This document shows, in pieces, positions 27,316 to 36,385 of a stretch of 64,000 nucleotides of DNA (position 1 is its first letter; each line of letters opens with the position of its first letter). The stretch covers positions 1 through 64,000 of the forward strand of contig WYBC01000031.1 of the NCBI GenBank assembly GCA_011526085.1. The letters run 5' to 3'. The notes under the pieces were generated by a model that saw only the letters and a program-made list of their open reading frames with translations, searched no databases and was not told the DNA's origin. The position numbers and the translations under genes were made by a program. The stretch comes from Lysobacter sp. (GTDB taxonomy: Bacteria > Pseudomonadota > Gammaproteobacteria > Xanthomonadales > Xanthomonadaceae).

Positions 27316-27768
27316 TTATCGACGGGCCCAGCGATGGGAAGCGAGCTTCCCGTCCTGGTACTGGATTTCGTAGAACTCTTCGTCGATGCCGTAGGCAGCG
27401 ACGCCGAGCTCGTAGACATCGGTCGCGGTGTCGGCATCGGTGGCGTCGGGCTCGCCGAGAAGACGGATCACGTCGTCGCGCGACATGCCCGCATGGAGGG
27501 CCTTCTCCAGGGGGGCGACCATCCGGCCGCGCGTGTTGTCCTTGGCGGAGGCGCCGCGCTGGGATTTCCAGGCGCTCGAATCGAAGTCGGAAGTGTTTTG
27601 CATTGCGCAGGCCGATAGGGAAACGGTGAGGGACAGCGCGAGCAGCACTGTCAGGGATGGTCTGGAAAACGGAATGGCGCGGAGTGCGCGGCCAAGCAGG
27701 CCTCCGACGGGCGGCGTCGGCGAGCGTCGGATCGCGTGGGCGAGGGTGCCATCGGGGGGAATGGACAC
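27316..27768 (-). CDS. Lipoprotein, probable immunity protein to the effector
   Basis: A 150-residue lipoprotein with lipobox LSAC (Cys about 54) after a long N-terminal region. The mature part (about 95 residues) resembles the small SmpA/BamE fold: LHAGMSRDDVIRLLGEPD, then a short beta-sheet (YEIQYQDGKL). GTG 27768 is the best start, with AAAGGAG six bases upstream; TTG 27774 directly abuts that site. Immunity proteins of Xanthomonadaceae type IV effectors are envelope lipoproteins next to the toxin gene, which fits its place 39 bp upstream of the effector. The pairing is inference. Confidence 0.75.
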   Translation of the reverse strand: MSIPPDGTLAHAIRRSPTPPVGGLLGRALRAIPFSRPSLTVLLALSLTVSLSACAMQNTSDFDSSAWKSQRGASAKDNTRGRMVAPLEKALHAGMSRDDVIRLLGEPDATDADTATDVYELGVAAYGIDEEFYEIQYQDGKLASHRWARR

Positions 27769-27863
27769 GACCAACTCCTTTGGTTCTGGGGCGGCGTCGG
27801 GCCGGGGCCCATGCGTGCGGCGAACGTATCACAGCGTGCGATCCGCTGGATGAACCGGTGCGG

Positions 27864-29330
27864 CTACAACCGGTTCACGCGGAACTTGCGGCCCTTGATC
27901 TTGCCGGCGCGCAGGCGCGAGAGGGCGTGTTCGGCCTGGGCGCGGGCGATGGCGACGTAGGCGCGGGTGGCGAACACATCGATCTTGCCGACCGCCTCCG
28001 CCTTCAGGCCGGCATCGCCGGTGAGCGCGCCGACGATGTCGCCCGGGCGCAGTTTGTCGCTGCGGCCGGCATCGATGCGCAGGGTCGCCATCGCCGCGAC
28101 CGGCACGTTCGCGGGCTTGCCCGACAGCGGCTGCAACCGTTCCCAGCGCAGCGGTTTGCCGTGGCGCGCTTCGATCAGGGCCGCACGCGGCAGTTCGCGC
28201 GGCGTGCACAGGCTGAGGGCGAGTCCCGCGCGGCCGGCGCGACCGGTGCGGCCGATGCGGTGCAGATAGGTGTCGGCATCGGTGGGCAGTTCGTAGTTCA
28301 CGACCGCGCCGAGATCCTCGACGTCGAGCCCGCGCGCGGCGACGTCGCTGGCGACCAGCACCGTGCAGCTGCGGTTCGCAAAACGCACCAGCACTTCGTC
28401 GCGATCGCGCTGCTCCATGTCGCCGTGCAGCGCCAGCGCGGAGAAGCCGTAGTGCGCCAGCGAACCGACGACTTCCTCGGTGTCCTTGCGCATGTTGCAG
28501 AAGACCACGCAGGATTCCGGCCGATAGCGCAGCAGCAGCGCGGCCAGCAGCGGTGCGCGCCGCGCGGGTTCGATCTCGAAGAACAGTTGTTCGATCGTCT
28601 CCGGCTCGACGCCGCCGTCGACGGTGATTTCGACCGCATCGCGCAGCATCGCGGTGCCCAGCGCGCGGATCGCTTCGGGAAACGTGGCCGAGAACAGCAG
28701 GCTCTGCCGGTCCTTCGGCGTGCGTTTGACGATGTCGCGGATCGCGTCCTCGAAGCCCATGTCGAGCATGCGGTCGGCTTCGTCCAGCACCAGGGTGCGC
28801 ACGCCGGACAGCGACAGCGCCTGTTGCTGCACGAGTTCGAGAATCCGGCCCGGGGTGCCGACGACGACATGCGGTGCGTGCGTCAGCGAGGCCAGTTGCG
28901 GGCCCAACGGGATGCCGCCGCAGAGGATCGAGATCTTCAGGTTGGCGATGCCGGTGGCGAGTTTGCGCAACTGCTTGCCGACCTGGTCGGCGAGTTCGCG
29001 CGTGGGACACAGCACCAGGGCCTGGGTGCGGCCTGCCGTGGCGTCCAGCCGATGCAGCAGGCCCAGCCCGAAGGCCGCGGTCTTGCCGCTGCCGGTGGGC
29101 GCCTGGGCGACCACGTCGCGGCCATCGAGCATCGCCGGCAGCGCGCGCGCCTGGATCGGCGTCATCGTGGCGTAACCGAGGGCGTCGACGCCCTGCAGCA
29201 GCGCGGGCGACAGCGGCAGCGAGGTGAAGGCCGGGCTGGCCGCGGCGGGTGCCGTCGCGGGCTCCGGCGTGGTGTCTGCCGCGAGGTCCGGCGTGATGTC
29301 GGACGTGTGTTCCGGGGGCGATGCGATCAT
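27864..29330 (-). CDS. dbpA: ATP-dependent RNA helicase DbpA
   Basis: A 488-residue DEAD-box helicase acting in 50S ribosome assembly. Motifs in order: Q motif (TMTPIQARALP), Walker A APTGSGKT, PTRELA, GTPGRIL, LDEADRMLDMGFE, SATFPEAI, and the C-terminal helicase core (VVFCNMRKDTEEV, DVAARGLDVEDL, YLHRIGRTGRAG). The last 75 residues (DIVGALTGDAGLKAEAVGKI ending KGRKFRVNRL) match the DbpA RNA-binding domain that recognises 23S rRNA. The N-terminal 35 residues are low-complexity. ATG 29330 is the family-like start; the frame extends far upstream as an empty shadow. Confidence 0.95.
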   Translation of the reverse strand: MIASPPEHTSDITPDLAADTTPEPATAPAAASPAFTSLPLSPALLQGVDALGYATMTPIQARALPAMLDGRDVVAQAPTGSGKTAAFGLGLLHRLDATAGRTQALVLCPTRELADQVGKQLRKLATGIANLKISILCGGIPLGPQLASLTHAPHVVVGTPGRILELVQQQALSLSGVRTLVLDEADRMLDMGFEDAIRDIVKRTPKDRQSLLFSATFPEAIRALGTAMLRDAVEITVDGGVEPETIEQLFFEIEPARRAPLLAALLLRYRPESCVVFCNMRKDTEEVVGSLAHYGFSALALHGDMEQRDRDEVLVRFANRSCTVLVASDVAARGLDVEDLGAVVNYELPTDADTYLHRIGRTGRAGRAGLALSLCTPRELPRAALIEARHGKPLRWERLQPLSGKPANVPVAAMATLRIDAGRSDKLRPGDIVGALTGDAGLKAEAVGKIDVFATRAYVAIARAQAEHALSRLRAGKIKGRKFRVNRL

Positions 29331-29534
29331 CCGGCCATCATCGCAGACGTGCGCGTCCCGGACCATCGCCATGCCGCACTGCGGCAAGGCATGTCGCCGG
29401 TTTGCGCCGATAATGCCGCGCGCCCCGGCGAAGGCTGGCGGCACGGAAGCGTCGGGTGGGGGCTCGAAGCGACATGGCACGGACACATAGCGCCGGGATA
29501 CTTGCGCGTCCATCGATCGCTTCAAGGAGAGAAC

Positions 29535-30392
29535 ATGAAACGCCCCATCCTCGCGATATGCGTCGCCTGTCTGCTGATGTTCGCGGGCCAGGCCTCGGCG
29601 CAGGCCTATCTGCGCGTGGTGTCCTGGAACATGCTGCATGCCGGCTGGAGCGGCCAGCAGGACTGGAACGGCTACGCCCGCCAGATCTGGAACAACAACG
29701 GCAGCGCGGCCGGCGCCGCCAACGGGGTCGACCTCGTCTTCGGACAGGAAGTGATGTACGCCGAGTCCGCGGCCAGCGTCGCGTCGGCCCTGACCGCGGT
29801 CAGCGGCTTCACCTGGGACTATCGCGTCACCGCGGCGATCGGCCGCAGCAGCTACAAGGAACGCTATGCGGTGTTTTTCCGCACCGACCGCGTGCAACTG
29901 CTCTCGTCCACGGTGTGGACCGATACCGGCGACAAGTTCGAGCGCGAGCCGCAGATCGTGAAGGTGCGCCACATCCAGACCGGCGCCGATTACACCTTCA
30001 TCAACTGGCATACCGTGTTCGGCACCACCGCCGAGCGCCAGGCCGAGATCCAGCAGATCGCGTCCGTGTTCAACGCGATCCAGAACGGCAGCAGCAGCGA
30101 TCAGGACGTGATCCTGGTGGGCGATCACAACCGCGAAGCCACGTCGCCGTGGTGGACGACCCTGACCGCGGTGTCGCCGACCGTGAGCTGGCGCGTCAAC
30201 GAGCTGACCTCGATCAACGCCAGCTGCGCATTCGCCAGCCGTTACGACCATTTCTGGATGCAGAACAACTACGTGACCGAGTATTCGACCTCGGGCCGCG
30301 ATTACATCGCCGACATGTGCGCGTTCCGCAACGGGCTGTCGGACCACGCGCCGATCTACATCTCGTTCTATTCGACCGCCGATACCGACTGA
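29535..30392 (+). CDS. Exported endonuclease/exonuclease/phosphatase family protein
   Basis: A 285-residue exported protein of the DNase I-like fold. AAGGAG lies five bases before the ATG, and the signal peptide ends at about residue 23 (ASAQA). Motifs include LRVVSWNMLHAGW, FGQEV (metal Glu), NWHTVFGTT, VILVGDHNREATSPWW and GLSDHAPIYISF (catalytic Asp/His). Substrate could be DNA, RNA or phospholipid. Two Cys (INASCAFAS and IADMCAF) may pair. A secreted nuclease is plausible for a predatory or biofilm-digesting organism, but this is inference. Confidence 0.85.
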   Translation: MKRPILAICVACLLMFAGQASAQAYLRVVSWNMLHAGWSGQQDWNGYARQIWNNNGSAAGAANGVDLVFGQEVMYAESAASVASALTAVSGFTWDYRVTAAIGRSSYKERYAVFFRTDRVQLLSSTVWTDTGDKFEREPQIVKVRHIQTGADYTFINWHTVFGTTAERQAEIQQIASVFNAIQNGSSSDQDVILVGDHNREATSPWWTTLTAVSPTVSWRVNELTSINASCAFASRYDHFWMQNNYVTEYSTSGRDYIADMCAFRNGLSDHAPIYISFYSTADTD

Positions 30393-30414
30393 TGCCGTTG
30401 GATCGTCCGCGACG

Positions 30415-32076
30415 ATGACAGGCCGGCATCGTTCCGCGCTGTGGCTGGGCGCCTGCCTCGCGGTGGGCGCCCTCATCGTTTCCGGCCTCTGGTGGCGGGA
30501 GTCGCGGGAGCGCGCGTCTCCGGATCGATCACGCGACGGCGCGATGCACGGCGACGGCCGCGATGACGGTACGCAGGGCATCGCGTTCGCGACGCGTCTG
30601 TTGCCCGACGCCGGCGTGTCCGCGGCCGCGGATTCGGTGCGGATCGGGTTGGCGGTGGTGACGCCCGACGCGCGTGCGGCCTATCGGGCGTGGCTCCGCG
30701 GCGGCCGCGAAGGCGCTGGCCCGGAGCGACTCGAAGATCTCGCCACGGTCGTGCGCTGGATCGATGTACCGGCGACGCGTGCCGCCGACGGCATCGTCGT
30801 TGTCGGTCCGGTCGCCTTGCCCGCGGCGGATCGTTACGTGCTGCAGGCGCGCGCCGGCGATGGGCTGCGCTTCTACGAGGCCGCGTTCGCGCGCGACAGC
30901 GCGCCGGCCGAAGTCCGCGCGCGCGTCGCCGCGGGTCTGCGCGTACGCGCGCCGCGCGGCATCGCGGGCGCGGCGGTGTTGTTCCGTCGCGTCGATGGTG
31001 CCGACGATGCCGCGTGGCAGCCGCTGATGCGCCGCGAAGCGCCGGCCCTGCTCGACGCCTACGACGAGCGCGCCCTGCCGGTGCGCGCCGAAACCGCATT
31101 CGCGCCGTTGCCGCCCGGTCCGCTCGACGTGATCGCGGTGGTGAATGGCGTCGAGACCGAACGTCGACGGGTGACGCTGTCCGCGGGACGTTACGCCGCG
31201 CTCGATCTCGATGCCGAGGCCGCCGAACTCGGCGCCGCGCTCGCGACGACGCTGCGCCTGCGCCTGATCGAGCGCGGCAGCGGCGCACCGGTGCGCGAAG
31301 CGACGGTGCTGTGGGCCTCGCCGCGCGGCGAGCGCGCGCTGCGGCCCGATGCCCGCGGCGTGGTCCGCATCGATGGCATCGATCCGCTGGAACCGCTGGC
31401 GCTGCAGGTGCTGTTCGCGGCGCCGAAATCGCCGTCCTTTCTGATCGAAGCATTGCCGACCTGGCCCGAGCGCATCGCGCTGCCGCTCGATCTGCGCGAT
31501 GCCGCGGTCGTCTCCGGCGCGATCGACAGGACCGTCGAACTGCAGCCGCTGCGCTGGCTGATCGTCGAGACGCCGGGTCTCGAGATTCCGCGCCGTCCGC
31601 GCACGGGCGATCCCTTTCCGGTGTTCGTGCTGCAGCGCCGCGAGGGTGGCGTCTGGCGCGAATCGCAGGCGGACGTCTTCCACCCGGTGCCGGGCGGCAT
31701 CGCGGTCTCGCTGGATCGCCCGGGGACGGTGCGGGTGTCGGCACTGCTGTCGCCGTGGCAGGTGGCGGCCAGCGATGCGGTGGAGGCGGTCGAAGGCCCT
31801 GCGCGCCAGCGCACGCGGCTCGCGACCGCCGGCGGTCGCACGGTCGCGTTGCGCCTGTCCGCGGCAGGGCGATCGCTGGCGTTCGCGCCGGTGCAGGTGG
31901 TGTCGCCGCTGCGCGGCGTGCCGCCGAAAACGTTGACGACCGATGGCGACGGACGCGTGGTGCTGGCGAATGTGACGGTGCCTTCGATCCGGGTCGAAGT
32001 GCCGGAATTCGCCCAGACCGAAGTGCGCCTCGGCGCGGCGGAGATCGCGGTGTCGCTGCGGCGCGACGGCGATTGA
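30415..32076 (+). CDS. Membrane-anchored protein of unknown function
   Basis: A 553-residue protein with one N-terminal hydrophobic segment (LWLGACLAVGALIVSGLWW), so probably periplasmic and membrane-attached. The rest is rich in Arg, Ala and beta-strands; RLIERGSGAPVREATVLWAS and RPDARGVVRIDGIDPL look like carboxypeptidase-regulatory or Big-like repeats. Codon choice on this strand fits coding (strong GC3), and both antisense frames look like its shadows. It follows the nuclease gene by 22 bp. No family is recognised. Confidence 0.6.
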   Translation: MTGRHRSALWLGACLAVGALIVSGLWWRESRERASPDRSRDGAMHGDGRDDGTQGIAFATRLLPDAGVSAAADSVRIGLAVVTPDARAAYRAWLRGGREGAGPERLEDLATVVRWIDVPATRAADGIVVVGPVALPAADRYVLQARAGDGLRFYEAAFARDSAPAEVRARVAAGLRVRAPRGIAGAAVLFRRVDGADDAAWQPLMRREAPALLDAYDERALPVRAETAFAPLPPGPLDVIAVVNGVETERRRVTLSAGRYAALDLDAEAAELGAALATTLRLRLIERGSGAPVREATVLWASPRGERALRPDARGVVRIDGIDPLEPLALQVLFAAPKSPSFLIEALPTWPERIALPLDLRDAAVVSGAIDRTVELQPLRWLIVETPGLEIPRRPRTGDPFPVFVLQRREGGVWRESQADVFHPVPGGIAVSLDRPGTVRVSALLSPWQVAASDAVEAVEGPARQRTRLATAGGRTVALRLSAAGRSLAFAPVQVVSPLRGVPPKTLTTDGDGRVVLANVTVPSIRVEVPEFAQTEVRLGAAEIAVSLRRDGD

Positions 32077-32172
32077 ACCGTGTCGCGATCGGCATCGCGA
32101 ACACTTGCAATCCCGGCAATCGAACGCTTTCCGGGGATTCGTGCGCGGCGGATTTCCCGTTATGCTTCGGCC

Positions 32173-32904
32173 ATGCACGCTGCGGATGCCGACAACCCCG
32201 AGTTTGATGATGGCGGCCTCGACGATGCCGATCTGCGCAATCCGTTCTGGTCCGCGCTGCGCAGCCGGCACGCCGGCATCGCGCAGGTCGTGGGCGAGGT
32301 CGCGCGCTATCCCGCCGATCGCGCGCCGTTCCTCGGCGTGGCGCATGCCGGGGTCGCGGTCGCGGATGCGTTCGACGCGCTGATCGCGCCGGGCGAAAGC
32401 GTCTATCTGCTCGGCGTGGCGCCGCAGGCACCGGAAGGCTGGACGCTCGAATGGCTCGGCGATCTCGCGCAGATGATCTGCACCGCGCCGCTGCCGGTGA
32501 CGGCTGGGCCGGACGTCGTCCCGCTGGGCGACGCGGATCGCGAGGCGGTGCTCGCGCTGACCGCGCTGGTGTATCCGCATTATTTCCGCGCACGCACGAT
32601 GTCGATGGGCCGCTACTTCGGCATCCATCGCGACGGCCGGCTCGCGGCGATGGCCGGCGAACGTCTCGGCACCGGCCGTTTCCAGGAAGTCAGCGCGATC
32701 TGCACCCATCCGGACTTCAACGGCCTGGGCTACGCGAGACGCATCACCGCGACGCTGACCAACGATCTCCTCGCCTCCGGCCGCATTCCGTACCTGCACG
32801 TGAGTCAGGCCAACACGCGCGCGAAAACGATGTACGAACGCATGGGCTATCGCCTGCGCCGCACGATTCCGTTCTGGTCGTTGCGGCGGACTGTCGGCGC
32901 CTGA
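32173..32904 (+). CDS. GNAT family N-acetyltransferase
   Basis: A 243-residue acetyltransferase with the GNAT core in its C-terminal half: AMAGERLGTGRFQEVSAICT, HPDFNGLGYARRITATLTND (acetyl-CoA binding loop), PYLHVSQANTRAKTMYERMG. The N-terminal 110 residues form a second, unrelated-looking domain, as in FR47-type proteins. ATG 32173 is chosen; the longer frame (32080) is not supported. The substrate is unknown. Followed 6 bp later by a lipoprotein gene. Confidence 0.85.
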   Translation: MHAADADNPEFDDGGLDDADLRNPFWSALRSRHAGIAQVVGEVARYPADRAPFLGVAHAGVAVADAFDALIAPGESVYLLGVAPQAPEGWTLEWLGDLAQMICTAPLPVTAGPDVVPLGDADREAVLALTALVYPHYFRARTMSMGRYFGIHRDGRLAAMAGERLGTGRFQEVSAICTHPDFNGLGYARRITATLTNDLLASGRIPYLHVSQANTRAKTMYERMGYRLRRTIPFWSLRRTVGA

Positions 32905-32909
32905 CATCC

Positions 32910-33437
32910 ATGTTTGCCCGGACCCTGATGCTGGCGGCAACGATCAGTGTGGGAGGCTGCAGCGAGCCGGCCCGCGCACCCGGCATTCCGCGTGCGCCTA
33001 CCGTCGAACGCTACGACATCTCGATTCCCGCTTTCGGCGGAGAATTGTTGGGCCGCGACGACGGCGAGTGGGGGGGGCGGCTGTCGTTCCGCAGCGCCTC
33101 CGGCGAGGTGACACGCCTTCTCGACAAGAACGTCGTCGGACTGCATCGCATGCCCTACGGCATCGTGGCGGTGACCGGCCTGGCCCATCTGGGCGGCAAC
33201 GAAGGGGAATTGTTTCTGATCACTCGGCTCTCGCCGACGCGGCTGCGGGTCGATCTGCTGCGAACCTTGCAGTATGCGCCGCACGGATCACGGCAGCGCG
33301 CCGATGGCTCTGTCGACATCGTGCTTTTCACGGGCAATCTCGAGAATGATCGATGGATGTCCGAATGCATATCGTTGGGCACCGATCAATCGCTGAAGAA
33401 GATCGCCTGTCCGGACGATCTATCGTTGAAATACTGA
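32910..33437 (+). CDS. Small lipoprotein of unknown function
   Basis: A 175-residue protein with lipobox VGGC (Cys 17) after MFARTLMLAATIS. The mature part is rich in beta-strands (YDISIPAFGGELL, GGRLSFRSASGE, ELFLITRLSPTRLRVDLL) and ends with two Cys (ECISLG and IACPDD). No family recognised. The gene starts 6 bp after the GNAT stop, suggesting co-transcription. Confidence 0.7.
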   Translation: MFARTLMLAATISVGGCSEPARAPGIPRAPTVERYDISIPAFGGELLGRDDGEWGGRLSFRSASGEVTRLLDKNVVGLHRMPYGIVAVTGLAHLGGNEGELFLITRLSPTRLRVDLLRTLQYAPHGSRQRADGSVDIVLFTGNLENDRWMSECISLGTDQSLKKIACPDDLSLKY

Positions 33438-33461
33438 CTATCCAAACAGGGAGACGCATCG

Positions 33462-33875
33462 ATGGGCGCATGGGGCACCGGCATTTTCGACAACGACACC
33501 GCCTGCGATTGGGCGTACGAGCTGGAAGGCCAGCGCGATCTCGGCGTGATCGAACGCACGCTGGACGCGGTGCTGGAGAACGGCGACGCGTATCTCGACG
33601 CCGGCGAGGGCGAGGAAGCGCTGGCCGCGGCCGAAGCGCTCGCGCGGTTGCAGGGACATTGGGGCGTGCGCAACAGTTACACCGAGCGGATGGATGCGTG
33701 GGTCGAGGCCGCGGGGCTGACGCCGCCGCCGGCGCTGGTGGGCAAGGCGCATGCGGCCATCGACCGCATCCTCGCCGCGGATTCCGAGCTGGCGGAACTC
33801 TGGGCCGAGTCGGACGAATTCGACGCATGGAAGGCCGCGGTGGCGGCGCTGCGCGGGCGGCTGCGCGCGGACTGA
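33462..33875 (+). CDS. DUF4259 protein
   Basis: A 137-residue soluble protein beginning MGAWGTGIFDNDTACDWAY, the hallmark of DUF4259 proteins, of unknown function. Acidic and helix-rich. It converges with rapZ, ending 6 bp from it. Confidence 0.85.
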   Translation: MGAWGTGIFDNDTACDWAYELEGQRDLGVIERTLDAVLENGDAYLDAGEGEEALAAAEALARLQGHWGVRNSYTERMDAWVEAAGLTPPPALVGKAHAAIDRILAADSELAELWAESDEFDAWKAAVAALRGRLRAD

Positions 33876-33881
33876 GCCGCG

Positions 33882-34772
33882 TTATTCCAGCTCGCGGTGG
33901 TACGTCGCGACCTCGCGCCAGCCGTGGTCGCGGGCGTGCGCGGCGAAGGTTTCGGCCAGATACACCGAACGGTGCTTGCCGCCGGTGCAGCCGAAGGCGA
34001 CGGTGATGTAACTGCGGGTGTCGGCCTGGATGCGCGGCATCCAGGTGTCGAGGAACGACGACACCTGGGCGACGTATTCGCCCACTTCCGGCTGCGCGTC
34101 GAGGTATTCGCGCACTTCGCGGTCGCGGCCCGAGAGCGGACGCAGGCGCGCGTCCCAGTGCGGGTTGGGCAGGCAGCGGGCATCGAACACGAAATCGGCG
34201 TCGCTGGGCACGCCGCGGCGATAGGCGAAGGATTCGAACAGCAGCGACACCGGGCGTTCCGAAGTCAGGTCCAGTTCGGCGATCACGCGACGCCGCATCT
34301 GGTGCACGTTGGTGTCGCTGGTGTCGATCAGGATGTCCGCCATCGCCCGCAGCGGCTTGAGCATGCGCCGTTCCAGCGCGATCGCTTCGTTCAGCGTCAG
34401 CCCGAGATGGCTGAGCGGATGCCGGCGGCGGGTTTCCGCGTAGCGCTTGAGCAGCACGCCGTCGTTGGCGTCGAAGAACACCAGCTTCGGATCCATGCCC
34501 AGCGCGCCCGCCTGCGACAGCAGGGTCGGCAGGTTCGACAGATCGGTGTTGCGGCTGCGCACATCGATGCCGACCGCGAGTTTCGGCGGCAGATCGCTCT
34601 TGCCGATGGCGCCGCGCACGAACTCCGGCAGCAGCTCCGCGGGGAGATTGTCGACACAGTAGAAATCCAGGTCTTCGAAGGTGTGCAGAGCGATCGACTT
34701 GCCGCTGCCGGACATGCCGCTGACGACGATCAGCCGCGGACTGGGCGCGGCGCCCTCGCGCTCGGCGCTCAT
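33882..34772 (-). CDS. rapZ: RNase adapter / nucleotide-binding protein RapZ
   Basis: A 296-residue ATP/GTP-binding protein with Walker A GMSGSGKS near residue 20, [21 protein letters not shown] and [14 protein letters not shown], all family hallmarks. In enterobacteria it directs RNase E to the small RNA GlmZ and so sets glucosamine-6-phosphate synthase; in this group the target is not known. It follows hprK by 10 bp, in the conserved rpoN-hpf-hprK-rapZ cluster tied to the nitrogen phosphotransferase system. Confidence 0.95.
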   Translation of the reverse strand: MSAEREGAAPSPRLIVVSGMSGSGKSIALHTFEDLDFYCVDNLPAELLPEFVRGAIGKSDLPPKLAVGIDVRSRNTDLSNLPTLLSQAGALGMDPKLVFFDANDGVLLKRYAETRRRHPLSHLGLTLNEAIALERRMLKPLRAMADILIDTSDTNVHQMRRRVIAELDLTSERPVSLLFESFAYRRGVPSDADFVFDARCLPNPHWDARLRPLSGRDREVREYLDAQPEVGEYVAQVSSFLDTWMPRIQADTRSYITVAFGCTGGKHRSVYLAETFAAHARDHGWREVATYHRELE

Positions 34773-34782
34773 GCCGCGCGCC

Positions 34783-35730
34783 TCATTCCGCGCGCTCCAG
34801 GAAGTGCGAATGGCGGGCCATGAACGCGGCCGCCGGATCCACGCCCTTGATCCGCAGGATGTGCGCGCGCGCCGCGGCTTCGGTCAGCACCGCGAGGTTG
34901 CGGCCGGCCATCACCGGCAGGGTGATCATCGGCACGTCGAGATCGAGCAGCCGGCGCGAGCCGAGGTCGCCGATGAGCCGTTCCATGCCCGAGGTTTGCG
35001 GCTCGACCCGCGGCTTTTTCAGATGCACGATCAGCCGCAGATATTTGTTCCGCTTCACCGCCGTGTCGCCGAACATCTGGCGCACGTTGAGGATGCCGAG
35101 ACCGCGCACTTCCAGCAGGTCCTGCAGCAGGTCGGGGCAGGCGCCGTCGAGCACGTCGGGCGCGATCTGGGTGAATTCGGGCGCGTCGTCGGCGACCAGT
35201 CGATGGCCGCGGGTGACCAGCTCCAGCGCCAGCTCGCTCTTGCCGGCGCCGGATTCGCCGGTGATCAGCACGCCGATGGAATAGATCTCCATGAACACGC
35301 CGTGCACGGTCAGTCGCGGCGCGAGCTTGCGCGCGAGGTGATATTGCAGATGATTGAACAATTCGTGGCCGCGCCGCGGCGAACACCACAGCGGCGTGTC
35401 CGATTCCTCGGCGGCGGCGCGCAGATCTTCCGGGCAGGGCTGGCTCTTGCTGATCACCATCGCCAGCGGGCGGAACTGGATGATCTTCTCGATGGTTTCC
35501 CAGCGCTGTCGCGCGTCGAGCGCGTCCAGCCACGCCAATTCCTCGGTGCCGAGGATCTGGACCTTGTTCGGATAGATGATGTTGAGATAGCCGGCCAGCG
35601 ACGGCCGGCGCGCCACCGTCTCCACCGCTTCGAGCACGCGGTGTTCGCCGCGTTGGCCGGCGATCCAGCGCAGTCCGAGACGTTCTTCTTGCTGATCGAA
35701 CAGGTCGCGGGCGCTGATGCTGGCATTCAT
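34783..35730 (-). CDS. hprK: HPr kinase/phosphorylase
   Basis: A 315-residue bifunctional kinase/phosphorylase acting on a conserved Ser of HPr/NPr proteins. Walker [15 protein letters not shown] lies near residue 155, followed by [11 protein letters not shown] and the family signature [17 protein letters not shown], then [14 protein letters not shown]. Length normal. The Ser-phosphorylation system in such proteobacteria links carbon and nitrogen state to virulence or motility genes. Same strand as hpf (upstream) and rapZ (downstream); no ptsH or ptsN gene lies in the window. Confidence 0.96.
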   Translation of the reverse strand: MNASISARDLFDQQEERLGLRWIAGQRGEHRVLEAVETVARRPSLAGYLNIIYPNKVQILGTEELAWLDALDARQRWETIEKIIQFRPLAMVISKSQPCPEDLRAAAEESDTPLWCSPRRGHELFNHLQYHLARKLAPRLTVHGVFMEIYSIGVLITGESGAGKSELALELVTRGHRLVADDAPEFTQIAPDVLDGACPDLLQDLLEVRGLGILNVRQMFGDTAVKRNKYLRLIVHLKKPRVEPQTSGMERLIGDLGSRRLLDLDVPMITLPVMAGRNLAVLTEAAARAHILRIKGVDPAAAFMARHSHFLERAE

Positions 35731-35817
35731 GAAGGAGGGGTCGCGAAGGAAGGTGTCGGGCCGCGGCGACGCGCCGTTGCGCAGCGCGTCGCCGGGCCGG
35801 CGGAAAGCGGGTGAGGG

Positions 35818-36141
35818 TCAGCCCTCGGCGCGGGTGAGGCTTTCGCCGCGGTGGTGGTCGACCATTTTTTCCTTGTGCTTCAGCAGCAGGCGATCGAGTT
35901 TGTCGGCGAGCAGGTCGATGGCGGCGTACATGTCCTGGCCGGCGGCGTCGGCGTGCAGGGTGCGGCCGGAAATGTGCACGGTGGCTTCGGCGCAGTGATC
36001 GGGTCGATTGATGCTGAGCTGGGCGCGGACGACGTCCATCGGGTGTTCGAAATGCCGGCCGAGGCGAGCGAGTTTGGTTTCGACGTAATCGCGCAGGGCG
36101 GGCGTGACTTCGAGCTGGTGGCCGTGGGTTTCGATACGCAT
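35818..36141 (-). CDS. hpf: Ribosome hibernation promoting factor, short form
   Basis: A 107-residue HPF/YfiA protein that binds 30S in stationary phase and helps form inactive ribosome dimers. MRIETHGHQLEVTPALRDYV and TLHADAAGQDMYAAIDLLAD are typical; the short length without the long C-terminal domain indicates the short type. ATG 36141 has AGAGGA upstream. Lies between rpoN and hprK, the usual place in this group; the gap to rpoN is 244 bp with no gene seen. Confidence 0.95.
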   Translation of the reverse strand: MRIETHGHQLEVTPALRDYVETKLARLGRHFEHPMDVVRAQLSINRPDHCAEATVHISGRTLHADAAGQDMYAAIDLLADKLDRLLLKHKEKMVDHHRGESLTRAEG

Positions 36142-36385
36142 CGACGGTGTCCTCTGAATGCCGGGCCTGGGTCGCACGTCGCGCCGTCGGGCCCGGCCCG
36201 TCGGCGGTGCGGTGCCGGTGCCGACGCGTTCGACGTCGGCTCCGTGATCGAAGACATCGGGTCGACTCCTCCTCCGCACAAGGGTGGTGCCGTCCGCAGC
36301 GTCTCCCTGTCGACAGGTTACCCCAGCACGCGGGGGACGCAAGTGCGATAGCCGGCCGTGGCGCAGCGGCCGACGACGGCGTCGT

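Noticed and set aside
27657-29534. Plus-strand open frame upstream of the exported nuclease
   Set aside because: It is antisense to dbpA. The nuclease signal peptide and AAGGAG site put its start at 29535.
30473-32940. Two antisense open frames of 706 and 803 codons opposite the 30.4-32.9 kb genes
   Set aside because: Arg/Pro/His-rich shadow composition, no ribosome site, and they cross recognised genes (GNAT) on the other strand; an effect of high GC third positions.
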